44,242 nt of DNA from the NCBI GenBank assembly GCA_964448615.1, contig CAYUWH010000009.1:1-44242 (forward strand), read 5' to 3'. The DNA comes from CAYUWH01 sp964448615. Lineage in GTDB: Bacteria; Patescibacteriota; Gracilibacteria; Peribacterales; Peribacteraceae. Under the pieces are notes generated by a model, which saw only the letters and a list, made by a program, of their open reading frames with translations, searched no databases and was not told the origin of the DNA. Below, in pieces: positions 8,053 through 16,562 of this stretch; the first letter of the stretch is position 1; every line of letters begins with the position of its first letter. Made by a program: the position numbers and the translations under genes.

Positions 8053-8106
8053 ATAATTTAAATAAAGCAAATAATGAAATAGATGATGAGTGATATACAT
8101 CGAAAG

Positions 8107-8137
8107 AAGCAGCGGACCTTATGAAGGTCCGCTGCTT
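8107..8137 (-). terminator. Strong hairpin, probable terminator for the minus-strand membrane genes
   Basis: 14-bp perfect stem AAGCAGCGGACCTT / AAGGTCCGCTGCTT with a 3-nt loop. On the minus strand it is followed by CTTTCG, a poor U-tract. A second stem at 8159-8182 (CCCCCTC.. / ..GAGGGGG) closes on a UUCG tetraloop when read on the minus strand. Together they separate the convergent groEL and membrane-protein transcripts. Confidence 0.6.
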
Positions 8138-8187
8138 GATCATGATTTACGCTGAACTCCCCCTCATCCGAAGACGAGGGGGAAAGG

Positions 8188-8541
8188 TCACTCATTCCTC
8201 GCATCCCGCTTTTTCTTCTCTTCTCTGCGGCACCGCATGCGCTCGTAGCCGAGCCAGAGCCTGACATCGCTGTGCAGATTTTGGACAAAGAAGAACCCGA
8301 GGTAACCGAGAATGAGCAGCCGCGACAGGTTGAGGAACCAGGACGGGGCGTGGAGAGCAAAGAAAAATTCCGCTTCCCACGCAAACTCCCGGGTCATTAA
8401 TACCCACGCGCAACCGGGCACAAGACCGTACAGAAGCAGTACGCACTTCTCACGCAACGTGAGATCCGGCTGCCGTGCGAGGGCGCGGTATTCACAGTGG
8501 AAGTACCATGCCATCGCACCGAACAGGACGTAGGCAATCAC
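8188..8541 (-). CDS. Small membrane protein of unknown function
   Basis: 117 aa with GTG start at 8541, supported by AGGAG 9 nt upstream. At least three hydrophobic segments: MIAYVLFGAMAWYF, VLLLYGLVPGCAWVLM and LLILGYLGFFFV. The C-terminus is basic and charged (RCRREEKKKRDARNE), so it is probably cytoplasmic. No family recognised. It is the downstream gene of a two-gene unit with the membrane protein at 8630-9052, from which it is separated by a hairpin. Confidence 0.55.
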   Translation of the reverse strand: MIAYVLFGAMAWYFHCEYRALARQPDLTLREKCVLLLYGLVPGCAWVLMTREFAWEAEFFFALHAPSWFLNLSRLLILGYLGFFFVQNLHSDVRLWLGYERMRCRREEKKKRDARNE

Positions 8542-8589
8542 ACAGTTTCTCCTGAAAGGGTGAAGGAACGACGATCAGATTCTATCGCG

Positions 8590-8615
8590 AAGCCCCTATC
8601 CGCAGACAGGGGCTT
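8590..8615. repeat. Intergenic hairpin between the two membrane-protein genes
   Basis: 8-bp outer stem AAGCCCCT / AGGGGCTT with a partly paired interior. In the minus direction no U-run follows, so it may be an attenuator or RNA-stability element instead of a full terminator. Confidence 0.5.
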
Positions 8616-8629
8616 GTTTGATCATTATT

Positions 8630-9052
8630 CTACACGCCGTTTTTGATATCATCTCGACTCAGGACAGTCACGGATGATTGCTCTTCCCTGTTTTCTCGCC
8701 GCAGATGGGGGAAAAACAGGCTCAGCATGATCAGTGAGTAGCCGGCCATGAATCCGATGATCGCCATCTCCGCATGCAACTGGTATGCCGGGGGAAGGTG
8801 TTCCTGATTGACGATGAACACCAGGACGACGGCAAGTACGCCGGCTGCGATCACGATGGGCACACGCTGCTTCAGCGATGTTTTAAAACCGCTTATCCAG
8901 TGTTCGTACTGCAGCGCACCGCAGAAAAAGCCGGCCGTCAGCATCGCCCCGAAAAGCATGACGTGAAACACGCTCATTTCCGGACGCCTGAAGTACGAGA
9001 ACAGGAAATACGAGACTACAAGGAAAAACACAACCTGCTTCGTCAGCTTCAT
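8630..9052 (-). CDS. Membrane protein of unknown function, four predicted helices
   Basis: 140 aa. Hydrophobic segments: VVFFLVVSYFLFSYF, VMLFGAMLTAGFFCGAL, VIAAGVLAVVLVFIV and IIGFMAGYSLIMLSLFF; the tail is charged (RRENREEQSSVTVLSRDD). Start at 9052 supported by AAGGAG 5 nt upstream, one of the few clear Shine-Dalgarno sites here. Promoter TTGACA/TATGAC lies upstream with a normal leader of about 38 nt. No family recognised. Confidence 0.6.
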   Translation of the reverse strand: MKLTKQVVFFLVVSYFLFSYFRRPEMSVFHVMLFGAMLTAGFFCGALQYEHWISGFKTSLKQRVPIVIAAGVLAVVLVFIVNQEHLPPAYQLHAEMAIIGFMAGYSLIMLSLFFPHLRRENREEQSSVTVLSRDDIKNGV

Positions 9053-9096
9053 GGAAACTCCTTAGTGCTTTGGATGTGAACGATCAAGTTATACAT

Positions 9097-9125
9097 GTCA
9101 TAATCCTATTGGGATAATTTGTCAA
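9097..9125 (-). promoter_or_regulatory. Promoter of the membrane-protein pair (minus strand)
   Basis: Minus-strand TTGACA (9125-9120), 17-bp spacer, TATGAC (9102-9097). Gives a leadered mRNA with a Shine-Dalgarno site. Confidence 0.65.
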
Positions 9126-9214
9126 TTTTTCTGTACACGTAGCCAACCATACAGCGCGAACCGCGTCTATGAGGAACGCCAACAGTTTCTTGGCTGAGAT
9201 ACGTCACTAAACGA

Positions 9215-9892
9215 GTGCCCCCCACGATCGTCTTCATAACAGGCTCCAGCAATGGAATTGGCGCCGAGGCCGCTCTCGCGTTCGCGGCCGAAGGCGCGAC
9301 GATTATTTTAACGTATCACCGCGATCGCAAGGCAGCGGAGATGATCGCGCAGCGCTGCAAGGATCTTGGATCTCCGCACATTCTCATTATGGATCTGGAT
9401 ATCACGGACGATGACAGCATTGATCAGGCTGTGAAAAAAACCATCGGCATGTTCGGTTTCATTGATGTTCTCATCAACAACGCCGGCATGGCGGTCCGCA
9501 AGCGCCTGCGTGATCAGACCTACCGCGAGATTCACACGCAGATCACGACCAATCTTGAAGGAATGATCAAACTGACACGTGCATTTTCGGGCACGGTGAA
9601 GCGTGCGATCGTCAATGTGGGGAGCGGCGCGGGCATGAAAGGATACGCGGAGCTCACCACGTACTGCGCCACGAAATTTGCCGTACGCGGTTTTACGGAA
9701 GCACTTGCACTCGAAATGCCCGACAAAATCGTTCTCTGTGTGAATCCGGGAACGACCGCAACGCGCATGACGGGTTTTCAGGGAGTTTCTCCCGCAGCCG
9801 TCGGCAAGATTATTCTGGAAGCGGCGAGAGGTTTGTATAAGGTGCGCTCCGGATCGGACATCAACGTCTGGGAGCTGATCAAGAAACCTTGA
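9215..9892 (+). CDS. Short-chain dehydrogenase/reductase (SDR)
   Basis: 225 aa, classical SDR length. NAD(P)-binding motif TGSSNGIG at residues ~9-16, adenine-ring motif DLDITDD, NNAG at ~90-93, the active-site pair YCATK at ~150, and the post-catalytic VNPGTTATRM. The catalytic Ser is presumably in VNVGSGAG. The start is GTG at 9215, fixed by the spacing to the glycine motif. Substrate cannot be predicted. It is followed 31 nt later by tmk, which has its own promoter overlapping the SDR stop codon. Confidence 0.88.
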   Translation: MPPTIVFITGSSNGIGAEAALAFAAEGATIILTYHRDRKAAEMIAQRCKDLGSPHILIMDLDITDDDSIDQAVKKTIGMFGFIDVLINNAGMAVRKRLRDQTYREIHTQITTNLEGMIKLTRAFSGTVKRAIVNVGSGAGMKGYAELTTYCATKFAVRGFTEALALEMPDKIVLCVNPGTTATRMTGFQGVSPAAVGKIILEAARGLYKVRSGSDINVWELIKKP

Positions 9893-9916
9893 GAACACGA
9901 TGGAACAGGCTATCGT
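9889..9916 (+). promoter_or_regulatory. tmk promoter
   Basis: TTGAGA (9889-9894), 16-bp spacer, TATCGT (9911-9916), 7 nt to the ATG at 9924. Predicts a leaderless message and argues for 9924, not 9900, as the start. Confidence 0.55.
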
Positions 9917-9923
9917 ACATCTC

Positions 9924-10550
9924 ATGCGCGGCACCTACATTGTTCTCGAAGGACCGGATGGCAGCGGAACGACAACGCACATCGCGTTGCTTGAGAAAGC
10001 GCTGCGAGAACAAAGACATGCGGTAACGCGCACCGCGGAGCCGACGAATGGCCCGATCGGTTCCTTCATTCGTCAGCAACTCAAAGAAAAAACAGGAATT
10101 CCTGCCTCAGCGTTGCAATTGTTGTTTTGCGCGGACCGCGCGATGCATCATGAACGCACGGTGCTTCCCGCTTTGGAGCGGGGCGATATCGTCATCAGTG
10201 ATCGCTGCTATCTTTCCACGCTCGCGTACGGCGAAGCGCTCGGACTCGATGTCGAGTGGTTGGCGAACGTGAATGCGCCGTTCACCAAGCCGGATCTTCT
10301 CGTGCTCGCACTCCCCTCTTTGGCTGTCTGCATGGAGCGCTTGAATGTGCGCCCGACGCGTGATGCGCTGGAAGGAGAATCGCTGCAGGCACGCGTCCAT
10401 CGTGCGTATGAAGGAATGGCAGCGCGCCATCCCGCTTGGCACATCGTCGATACGGCAGGATCCGTTGAAGACACGGCACTCACAATCCAAAACGCGGTCA
10501 ACCGATTCTTGGCGACAGCGGAGAGTCATGGCTCTTCGCTGCGGGTGTAA
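9924..10550 (+). CDS. tmk: Thymidylate kinase, Walker A lysine replaced
   Basis: 208 aa. Phosphorylates dTMP to dTDP. Start at 9924 (MRGTYIVLEG) matches the usual family N-terminus; an in-frame ATG at 9900 adds eight residues. P-loop reads GPDGSGTTT (residues 10-18), with Thr where Lys is expected (GKT/GKS). Other blocks are typical: RTAEPTNGPIG, CADRAMH and ISDRCYLST (the DRY-like motif), and a LID region around residues 140-150 with RPTRDALEGE. I recall Thr-for-Lys variants in some bacterial Tmk groups, so the protein may well be active. Upstream promoter gives a leaderless transcript. Confidence 0.9.
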   Translation: MRGTYIVLEGPDGSGTTTHIALLEKALREQRHAVTRTAEPTNGPIGSFIRQQLKEKTGIPASALQLLFCADRAMHHERTVLPALERGDIVISDRCYLSTLAYGEALGLDVEWLANVNAPFTKPDLLVLALPSLAVCMERLNVRPTRDALEGESLQARVHRAYEGMAARHPAWHIVDTAGSVEDTALTIQNAVNRFLATAESHGSSLRV

Positions 10551-10611
10551 AGGTGTAACCTTTCGGGAGAGAGCCCGTTATATTGGTTGTACACTCTTTC
10601 CTTCCATTTCT

Positions 10612-13149
10612 ATGCAGAAATTCTTCTTCCGTTGCAGACAGATCCTCGCATTCAGCCTGGGTTTGGGTTTTGTGCTGCAGCCTATCTTTGCCAGAGCGGC
10701 ATTCAGCGATATTTCGCGTTCCGATGCGAAGACCGCCATTGAGACACTTGCCGAACGCGGCATTCTCGAGGGCTACGGCGACGGGACCTTCAAGCCGGAT
10801 GCGACGATCAATCGCGCCGAGTTCGTACACATTATCGCCAAAGCGTTGAAATTCGGCGATGACAACCGTACTAGCAGCAATTGCTTCCCGGACGTAGGCA
10901 GCGAGTGGTTTGCCGATGACGTGTGTGAGGCGCAAACTCGCGGCATTATTGGAGGATATCCCGACGGCATGTTCCATCCCGAGCGTGAAATCAATTTCGT
11001 CGAAGCCTCCAAGATCATCGCGCTCGCGTATAAGACACAAGCACAAGGAGGTGGAGAATGGTACGAGCCGTACGCGCGCGCTCTCGATAGCTCCAAAGCA
11101 ATTCCCCCATCCGTTGAAGGACTCGATCGTCCAATCACACGCGCAGAGATGACCGAAATGATGTGGCGCCTCGGTGACAATCTTACGGATCAGCCTTCGC
11201 AGGGATATCTGAATCTCAAATATCCGGACGTTGCCGTGAACTTGAGTTCCGATGATATTCAGAATGCGAAGTCTTGCACGGATTTGCAGGCACTGGCGCA
11301 GGAAGGGCAAAACACCGGTGCAGGCATGTACTACCGCGGCGGTATGCTGATGGAAGGAGATATGGCGGCAGGTGCTCCGGCTCCGACGGCCGCTCAGAAT
11401 AAAAGCGCAGTCGCGAACGATGGCAGTTATTCGACAACCAACGTGCAAGTGGAAGGGGTTGATGAAGGAGATACGGTGAAGACCGATGGCACATACATCT
11501 ACCTCATCAAGGATCAAACCGTTCGCATCGTGAAAGCGACCCCGGCATCCGGCATGCAGGAATTGGCGATGATTGACCTCGCTGAAACCGGCATGAGTCC
11601 GACGGATCTCTATATCGAGAACAATGTTCTTACCGTGATCGGACCGCACTATGCGTATTCGATTCAGCAACCGATGCCGATGGAAAAGCGCATGATGGCG
11701 CCCGATACCATGATCTATCCCGGCTATTCCAAAGCGCAAACTGACGTGCGACTCTACGATGTGACGGATCACACAAATCCGAAACTGAAGCGCAAAATCA
11801 CATTCGATGGCTCTTCCGTTTCTACGCGCAAGATTGAGGACAGACTGTACCTCATTCTCCAGCAGCCAATGATGTGGGCGTATCCGATGCCGTTGACGAG
11901 AGATGCCGCAAGCGTATTGCCGATGTTCCAGGATTCCGCCAAGGGCACCGCAGAAATGCCGGTCACGGATTGTGCGAAGGTCGCGATTCTTCCTCATCCG
12001 ATTGCTCCGCAGTACATCACGGTCGCAACGGTTCCTTTGACTGGTTCCACCAAGGAAGTGAAGCGCGAAGTTGTCGTTGGCAATGCTCAAACAATCTATG
12101 CTTCACTCGACAACTTGTACGTCGCGACAACGGAATGGAAGTATCATTGGGATCCCGTTGCCCCAAAAAGCAGTGAAAACACGCATTTGTATCGTTTCGC
12201 CTTTACGGATGATGGCGTGGACTTTGCTGCCAAAGGATCGGTGCCAGGGCACTTGTTGAATCAATTTTCGATGGATGAACACGGCCAGACCTTCCGCGTT
12301 GCCGTGACTGAGGGGCAGACCTGGGATGAGAAGAATTTTTCCAAGAACGCACTCTACGTTCTGAACCGCGATATGAAGATCACGGGTACGCTTACCGATC
12401 TCGCTCCCGGTGAGCAAATCTACTCCGTGCGCTTTATGGGCAACCGCGCATACATCGTGACGTTCAAGACGGTTGACCCGCTCTTCGTCATCGACACGAC
12501 CGATCCGCGCAATCCCAAAGTACTGGGGGCGCTCAAGATCCCTGGCTATAGCAACTACCTGCATCCGTATGATGAGAAGCACATCATTGGCTTTGGAAAG
12601 GATGTCGATGAGTCGATCGATAAGGACAAAGTCCACACGCCAGGCGCCATTTACTACACCGCCGTACAAGGGATGAAGATCGCGCTCTTCGATGTGACCG
12701 ATCCTGCAAATCCCAAAGAGAAGTCAAAAGTGATCATCGGTGATCGCGGCACGGATAGTCCCCTGCTCTACGATCACAAAGCTCTGTACTTCGATAAAGA
12801 GCGCAATCTCTTCTCCTTCCCGATCACGGTCTACGAAAAGGACAAGAATCAATCGAGCAGCGTAGGCAGCGATTACACGGCGTCGCCTGTCTTCCAAGGA
12901 GCGTATGTCTACTCGCTCTCGCTCACGGATGGCTTTAAGTACAAGGGCAATATCACCCACTACGACAGCGATACCTTCACCAAGGCCGGGCAGTACTGGT
13001 ACGGCGGGGATCGTGATGTGAGCCGGGTTCTGCGCATCGGCGAATCGCTCTACTCCGTCTCTCGCGCCGCCGTGCAGGCCCACGGTATTGCGAACGTGAA
13101 CAAATTGGGCGGCATTGAGTTGGAAATAGGGACGGATGTGACGTATTAA
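10612..13149 (+). CDS. Secreted S-layer-homology protein with C-terminal beta-propeller (COG4880/PF09826 type)
   Basis: 845 aa. Signal peptide (FFFRCRQILAFSLGLGFVLQPIFARA) at the N-terminus. Residues ~30-200 contain SLH repeats: AIETLAERGILEGYGDGTFKPD with NRAEFVHIIAKAL, then the second unit with RGIIGGYPDGMFHPE and a third region ending ITRAEMTEMMWRL. SLH domains bind secondary cell-wall polymer and tether proteins to the surface. From ~270 on lies the beta-propeller type that opens with VEGVDEGDTVKTDGTYIYLI, with repeated blocks such as LFVIDTTDPRNPKVLG and IALFDVTDPANPKEKS. The start at 10612 is the signal peptide; the frame is open further upstream into tmk, which is not coding. Ligand unknown. 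Confidence 0.88.
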   Translation: MQKFFFRCRQILAFSLGLGFVLQPIFARAAFSDISRSDAKTAIETLAERGILEGYGDGTFKPDATINRAEFVHIIAKALKFGDDNRTSSNCFPDVGSEWFADDVCEAQTRGIIGGYPDGMFHPEREINFVEASKIIALAYKTQAQGGGEWYEPYARALDSSKAIPPSVEGLDRPITRAEMTEMMWRLGDNLTDQPSQGYLNLKYPDVAVNLSSDDIQNAKSCTDLQALAQEGQNTGAGMYYRGGMLMEGDMAAGAPAPTAAQNKSAVANDGSYSTTNVQVEGVDEGDTVKTDGTYIYLIKDQTVRIVKATPASGMQELAMIDLAETGMSPTDLYIENNVLTVIGPHYAYSIQQPMPMEKRMMAPDTMIYPGYSKAQTDVRLYDVTDHTNPKLKRKITFDGSSVSTRKIEDRLYLILQQPMMWAYPMPLTRDAASVLPMFQDSAKGTAEMPVTDCAKVAILPHPIAPQYITVATVPLTGSTKEVKREVVVGNAQTIYASLDNLYVATTEWKYHWDPVAPKSSENTHLYRFAFTDDGVDFAAKGSVPGHLLNQFSMDEHGQTFRVAVTEGQTWDEKNFSKNALYVLNRDMKITGTLTDLAPGEQIYSVRFMGNRAYIVTFKTVDPLFVIDTTDPRNPKVLGALKIPGYSNYLHPYDEKHIIGFGKDVDESIDKDKVHTPGAIYYTAVQGMKIALFDVTDPANPKEKSKVIIGDRGTDSPLLYDHKALYFDKERNLFSFPITVYEKDKNQSSSVGSDYTASPVFQGAYVYSLSLTDGFKYKGNITHYDSDTFTKAGQYWYGGDRDVSRVLRIGESLYSVSRAAVQAHGIANVNKLGGIELEIGTDVTY

Positions 13150-13175
13150 GAGCAAACACGAGAACTATGCTTGCC

Positions 13176-13203
13176 GTAACGGCGACACCGATGTCGCCGT
13201 TAC
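13176..13203 (+). terminator. Hairpin after the SLH/beta-propeller gene
   Basis: 11-bp perfect stem GTAACGGCGAC / GTCGCCGTTAC, 6-nt loop. No U-run follows, so termination would need another factor; stem quality and position still suggest a 3'-end element. Confidence 0.55.
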
Positions 13204-13233
13204 GCTCTGCATGTGGCACGGAAGGATGTACGC

Positions 13234-13239
13234 TATAAT
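13234..13239 (+). promoter_or_regulatory. folD -10 box, 6 nt before the start codon
   Basis: TATAAT, then exactly 6 nt to ATG at 13246: transcript expected to begin at the start codon. No convincing -35 box. Confidence 0.65.
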
Positions 13240-13245
13240 CCACCT

Positions 13246-14100
13246 ATGTCCGCCCAACTCCTTTCCGGCACCAAAGCGGCCGACGCTGTCTTAACTGCGC
13301 TCAAGCCGCTCGTGAAAAAACTCGATCCCAATCTGGTGATCGTGCAGGTGGGTGATGACGAAGCGAGTGCAAGTTACATCAAAAAGAAACTGGAAAGTTG
13401 CGCACGTATCGGCATGCGCTGCGAACATCGTCACCTGAAGGACAGGACGACGTTTGCGGAACTTCTCAGTACGATTGAAGAGCTGAATGCGGATGTTACC
13501 GTCTCAGGGTTTATCGTGCAGTTGCCGCTCCCCAAACACTTGTGGGAACACATGCCGCAAATCAATAAGGCAATCGACCCGAGAAAAGATGTCGATGGAT
13601 TCACGGCGTATAATCTGGGAAAAACTGTTCTCGCAAAAGAATTCGAAGATCTGCCGCCCGCGACGCCGGCCGGTATTATGCTGCTGCTGGGGCACTACGG
13701 TATTGATGTTGCAGGGAAACATGCCGTCATCGTCGGTCGCAGCAATATTGTCGGAAAGCCGCTTGCCGCGATGTTGCTCAATCGTGATGCGACCGTGACC
13801 GTGTGTCATAGCAAGACGAACAATCTTCCATCATTCACAAAGCAGGCTGATCTTCTCATCAGCGCCGTGGGTAAACCCAATTTAATTGCCGCGGATATGG
13901 TGAAGCCAGGTGCCGTCGTGATTGATGTCGGGATGACGCGCACTGATGAAGAGGGGTTGGTAGGCGACATTGATTTTGATGCCGTGAAAGAAATAGCCTC
14001 CGCCATCACCCCGATGCCTGGCGGAGTCGGCCCGATGACGGTTGCGAGTTTGCTTCGAAACTGCGTGCACGCGAAAGAGAGACAGGAGACCGCTTCCTGA
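13246..14100 (+). CDS. folD: Methylenetetrahydrofolate dehydrogenase/cyclohydrolase FolD
   Basis: 284 aa. Interconverts 5,10-methylene-, methenyl- and 10-formyl-tetrahydrofolate, supplying one-carbon units for purines and thymidylate. Landmarks: VGDDEASASYIKKKLESC with the catalytic Tyr and Lys, GFIVQLPLP, the PRKDVDGF motif, nucleotide-binding VIVGRSNIVGKP and the C-terminal TPMPGGVGPMT. An in-frame codon at 13213 is rejected because a perfect TATAAT lies between it and the ATG at 13246. Ends in TGA. Confidence 0.96.
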   Translation: MSAQLLSGTKAADAVLTALKPLVKKLDPNLVIVQVGDDEASASYIKKKLESCARIGMRCEHRHLKDRTTFAELLSTIEELNADVTVSGFIVQLPLPKHLWEHMPQINKAIDPRKDVDGFTAYNLGKTVLAKEFEDLPPATPAGIMLLLGHYGIDVAGKHAVIVGRSNIVGKPLAAMLLNRDATVTVCHSKTNNLPSFTKQADLLISAVGKPNLIAADMVKPGAVVIDVGMTRTDEEGLVGDIDFDAVKEIASAITPMPGGVGPMTVASLLRNCVHAKERQETAS

Positions 14101-15309
14101 TTACGAAACCTTCTTCCTATCTCCTGAGGCTACGCACATTCCTGCACGTGTTACAAGCGGAGGTCTGCGACGGTTGTCTGGCGGAATACGGAGAAATTCG
14201 TAGAGCAGTTCTTCCATTTCAAGCGGTGCAAATTTGCTGCGACTTTTTTTCGGAGCACCAATCACATTGTTGCGACCGCCCCAGCAATCGTCGGAATTCG
14301 GGTCTTTGTCATCGCGAACATTCAGAAATGCGCAGAACGCCATCAGATCTATGCGAAGCGGTTGTTTCTTGTGCGACAAATACTCTTTGTCGACTTGTCC
14401 GACGGAATACCACCAGCGCTGCTCCTCTCCGATTTTTTCTTCACGTGCCTTGATGATGATGCGATTGGACGTGGCAAGTTCCATCGAAGCATGTGTGCCG
14501 CTCTGCGACTCATCAATCATGACCCACCCTTCCCCATTGGAAATGACGGTCGTTGTCATGTCTGCAGGCAAACGCTCGGCCTTACCGTGCATCGCACGCG
14601 AGAGACGCTCTTTCACGGCATCGATGACTAGCAGCATGTCATTGCCCGAAAGCTTCTGAAGCCCGTTTCTGCGTGCGATCACATACGGCTCAAACACCCA
14701 GTTATTCATTTCAAGCTGTCCCATTCTTGCCACATCATTCACATGGACCGGCACCAAGCCCGCATGCACGTCCAGTTCGTCCTGAAAGCTCAGAAAGCTC
14801 ACAAAGCGATCGAACAATGCGGGATCTTTGATCACTTCACGCCAATGTTCAATCAGCCAATCGTATAAACATACGTCTTGGTCGCAATCGTCGTAAAAAG
14901 ACCAGAACAGTTGAGCGCTCTCTCGTTCTTCGGGCGTAAAGAGATTCCCATTGTGCAAATCATTCCAGAGCTGCATCGCCGAGCTCCGTGTTCCTTTGCG
15001 ATCTTTCTTATGATGATGATTGTGATTGAAGATGCGTGCGGCCAGAATACGGGTGTCACGCGAGACATCGCACACTGCGCCGTCGGCCGCGAGGATCACA
15101 TCCGGCAAAACGGCATCTTTCGTTTCCTGGGCAAGAACCCCCAACAAGCGTTCACGCACCATATTGCAAAATTGCTCCCAGTTCTGCGTTACCCGAGGGC
15201 TGCAAAACCGTTCGTGGCGATCGACAATTTGGCGAGACTCTCCTAATAGCGGAGGCTCGTCAGAAGCTGCTAATTCGGCCATTTGGCCACCTGAAGAAGA
15301 TGAACCCAT
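14101..15309 (-). CDS. Orphan protein with a His-rich motif
   Basis: 402 aa, no signal peptide or membrane segment. The most distinctive part is near residue 95, FNHNHHHKKDRKGTR, preceded by ILAADGAVCDVSRDTRILAA; this cluster of His after a beta-strand pattern reminds me of DHH/MYG1-type metal sites, but the match is too weak to name. The centre is rich in acidic and aromatic residues (FWSFYDDCDQDVCLYDW). The C-terminal part carries a basic segment, GAPKKSRSKFAPLEMEELLYEFLR. It abuts folD tail to tail. A good promoter (TTGACA/TAGCAT) lies upstream. Confidence 0.6.
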   Translation of the reverse strand: MGSSSSGGQMAELAASDEPPLLGESRQIVDRHERFCSPRVTQNWEQFCNMVRERLLGVLAQETKDAVLPDVILAADGAVCDVSRDTRILAARIFNHNHHHKKDRKGTRSSAMQLWNDLHNGNLFTPEERESAQLFWSFYDDCDQDVCLYDWLIEHWREVIKDPALFDRFVSFLSFQDELDVHAGLVPVHVNDVARMGQLEMNNWVFEPYVIARRNGLQKLSGNDMLLVIDAVKERLSRAMHGKAERLPADMTTTVISNGEGWVMIDESQSGTHASMELATSNRIIIKAREEKIGEEQRWWYSVGQVDKEYLSHKKQPLRIDLMAFCAFLNVRDDKDPNSDDCWGGRNNVIGAPKKSRSKFAPLEMEELLYEFLRIPPDNRRRPPLVTRAGMCVASGDRKKVS

Positions 15310-15321
15310 AGGATTGCGGGC

Positions 15322-15349
15322 ATGCTATTCGCCTGAAAATGCGTGTCAA
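15322..15349 (-). promoter_or_regulatory. Promoter of the His-rich orphan (minus strand)
   Basis: Minus-strand TTGACA (15349-15344), 16-bp spacer, TAGCAT (15327-15322), 12 nt to the ATG at 15309; predicted leader about 5 nt. The AT-rich remainder of this intergenic stretch also has an 11-bp direct repeat ACTATAACCGA (15372-15382 and 15399-15409). Confidence 0.65.
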
Positions 15350-15420
15350 GGGTCAGGCACCATAAAATAGTACTATAACCGAAATAATCAATAGATCAAC
15401 TATAACCGACTACTTCCGAT

Positions 15421-16479
15421 TCACGAGGCAGTCTTGAGCCGCTCTTCCCTCTCCCACGTGCGCAATGCCTGGATCACCGAACCAATGTTTCCTTCCATGA
15501 TCGCGGGAAGATTATGAAAACTTTCCCCAATGCGATGGTCCGTCAGGCGGTCTTGCGGAAAATTATACGTCCTGATTTTTTCACTGCGATCGCCGGACCC
15601 GATTTGCGAGCTGCGCATGTTTCCTTCCTCCTTCGCTTTGCGCTCTTGTTCCGTTGCATACAAGCGCGTACGGAGAAGCTCCATTGCCTTGAGACGATTC
15701 TGCAACTGGCTGCGCTCGCTTTGGCATGCAACCGCCACGCCTGTCGGCAAGTGCGTGATACGCACGGCGGATTCCGTTTTGTTCACGTGCTGTCCGCCGG
15801 CACCCTGCGCGCGATAGGTATCGATACGCAGATCTTCATTGCGAATGGTGACATCCACTTCTTCGGCTTCCGGCAACACCGCAACGGTCGCAGCGGACGT
15901 GTGAATGCGTCCTTTATTTTCCGTGGCGGGAATACGCTGCACGCGATGCACACCACCTTCGTATTTAAAATGTCCGAACACGTCATTGCCTTCGATGCGT
16001 GCGACTGCCTCTTTAATGCCGCCGGCATCCGCCTCCGCGAGTTCCACGACTTCCGCTTTCCATCCCTGCATTTCGGCGTAGCGCAAATACATGCGTAATA
16101 ATTCTGCCGCAAATAGTGCAGCCTCTTCTCCGCCCGTTCCCGCGCGCACTTCCAGAATGGCATTGCGCTCATCCATCGGATCGCGCGGAATCAAAAATTC
16201 GCGCATCTGCTCTTCAAGCTGTGGCAGTTTCAGTGTTGCTGCATCGGCTTCTTCCTGCGCCATCGCCGCCAACTCTGGCTCATTCGCCATGCTCTTCGCA
16301 TCGTCAATCGCGCGCTTCGCGGCGTCATACTCTTTGAGAAGGTGCATCAGCGGCTCCAATTGTGAGGAGCGTTTGCCCAACTTCGCCAGCGCTTTTGGAT
16401 CACTGTGCATGGCGGGATCCTGCAGTTGCTGCTGCAGTTCGAGATATTCCTGCCGAAGAGACTCCAAGCGCTCAAGCAT
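15421..16479 (-). CDS. prfA: Peptide chain release factor 1
   Basis: 352 aa. Reads UAA and UAG stops and triggers peptide release. The GGQ motif is present (GAGGQHVNKTES), and the stop-codon recognition motif is PAT (RIPATENKGRIHTS), which marks RF1 against the SPF of RF2. The N-terminal coiled-coil and the C-terminal QDRLTDHRIG block are intact. On the minus strand TATACT lies 6 nt before the ATG, so the message should be leaderless. Divergent from the LRR gene, with which it shares an 83-bp intergenic region. Confidence 0.97.
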   Translation of the reverse strand: MLERLESLRQEYLELQQQLQDPAMHSDPKALAKLGKRSSQLEPLMHLLKEYDAAKRAIDDAKSMANEPELAAMAQEEADAATLKLPQLEEQMREFLIPRDPMDERNAILEVRAGTGGEEAALFAAELLRMYLRYAEMQGWKAEVVELAEADAGGIKEAVARIEGNDVFGHFKYEGGVHRVQRIPATENKGRIHTSAATVAVLPEAEEVDVTIRNEDLRIDTYRAQGAGGQHVNKTESAVRITHLPTGVAVACQSERSQLQNRLKAMELLRTRLYATEQERKAKEEGNMRSSQIGSGDRSEKIRTYNFPQDRLTDHRIGESFHNLPAIMEGNIGSVIQALRTWEREERLKTAS

Positions 16480-16485
16480 GGGAGG

Positions 16486-16491
16486 AGTATA
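16486..16491 (-). promoter_or_regulatory. prfA -10 box (minus strand), 6 nt before the ATG
   Basis: TATACT on the minus strand followed by CCTCCC and the ATG at 16479. No clear -35 match. Confidence 0.6.
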
Positions 16492-16527
16492 GGGAAATTT
16501 GACGAGGAAGGATAAGTCTGGTTTATT

Positions 16528-16556
16528 TTGCTTAAATTCATGTAATGTGTTATAAT
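16528..16556 (+). promoter_or_regulatory. Promoter of the LRR gene
   Basis: TTGCTT (16528-16533), 17-bp spacer, TATAAT (16551-16556), 6 nt to the ATG at 16563. Confidence 0.7.
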
Positions 16557-16562
16557 CTCTTT

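Noticed and set aside
10345..10611. N-terminal extension of the SLH/beta-propeller protein
   Set aside because: Overlaps tmk in another frame and would bury the signal peptide at 10612.
10498..12090. 530-codon open frame on the minus strand opposite the SLH/beta-propeller gene
   Set aside because: It lies wholly antisense to a gene with clear SLH and propeller motifs, has no domain, and is rich in Arg/His/Cys as is typical of shadow frames.
14148..15246. Several plus-strand frames opposite the His-rich orphan
   Set aside because: No domains, no promoter box before any of them, and the minus-strand gene has a strong promoter and a full-length frame.
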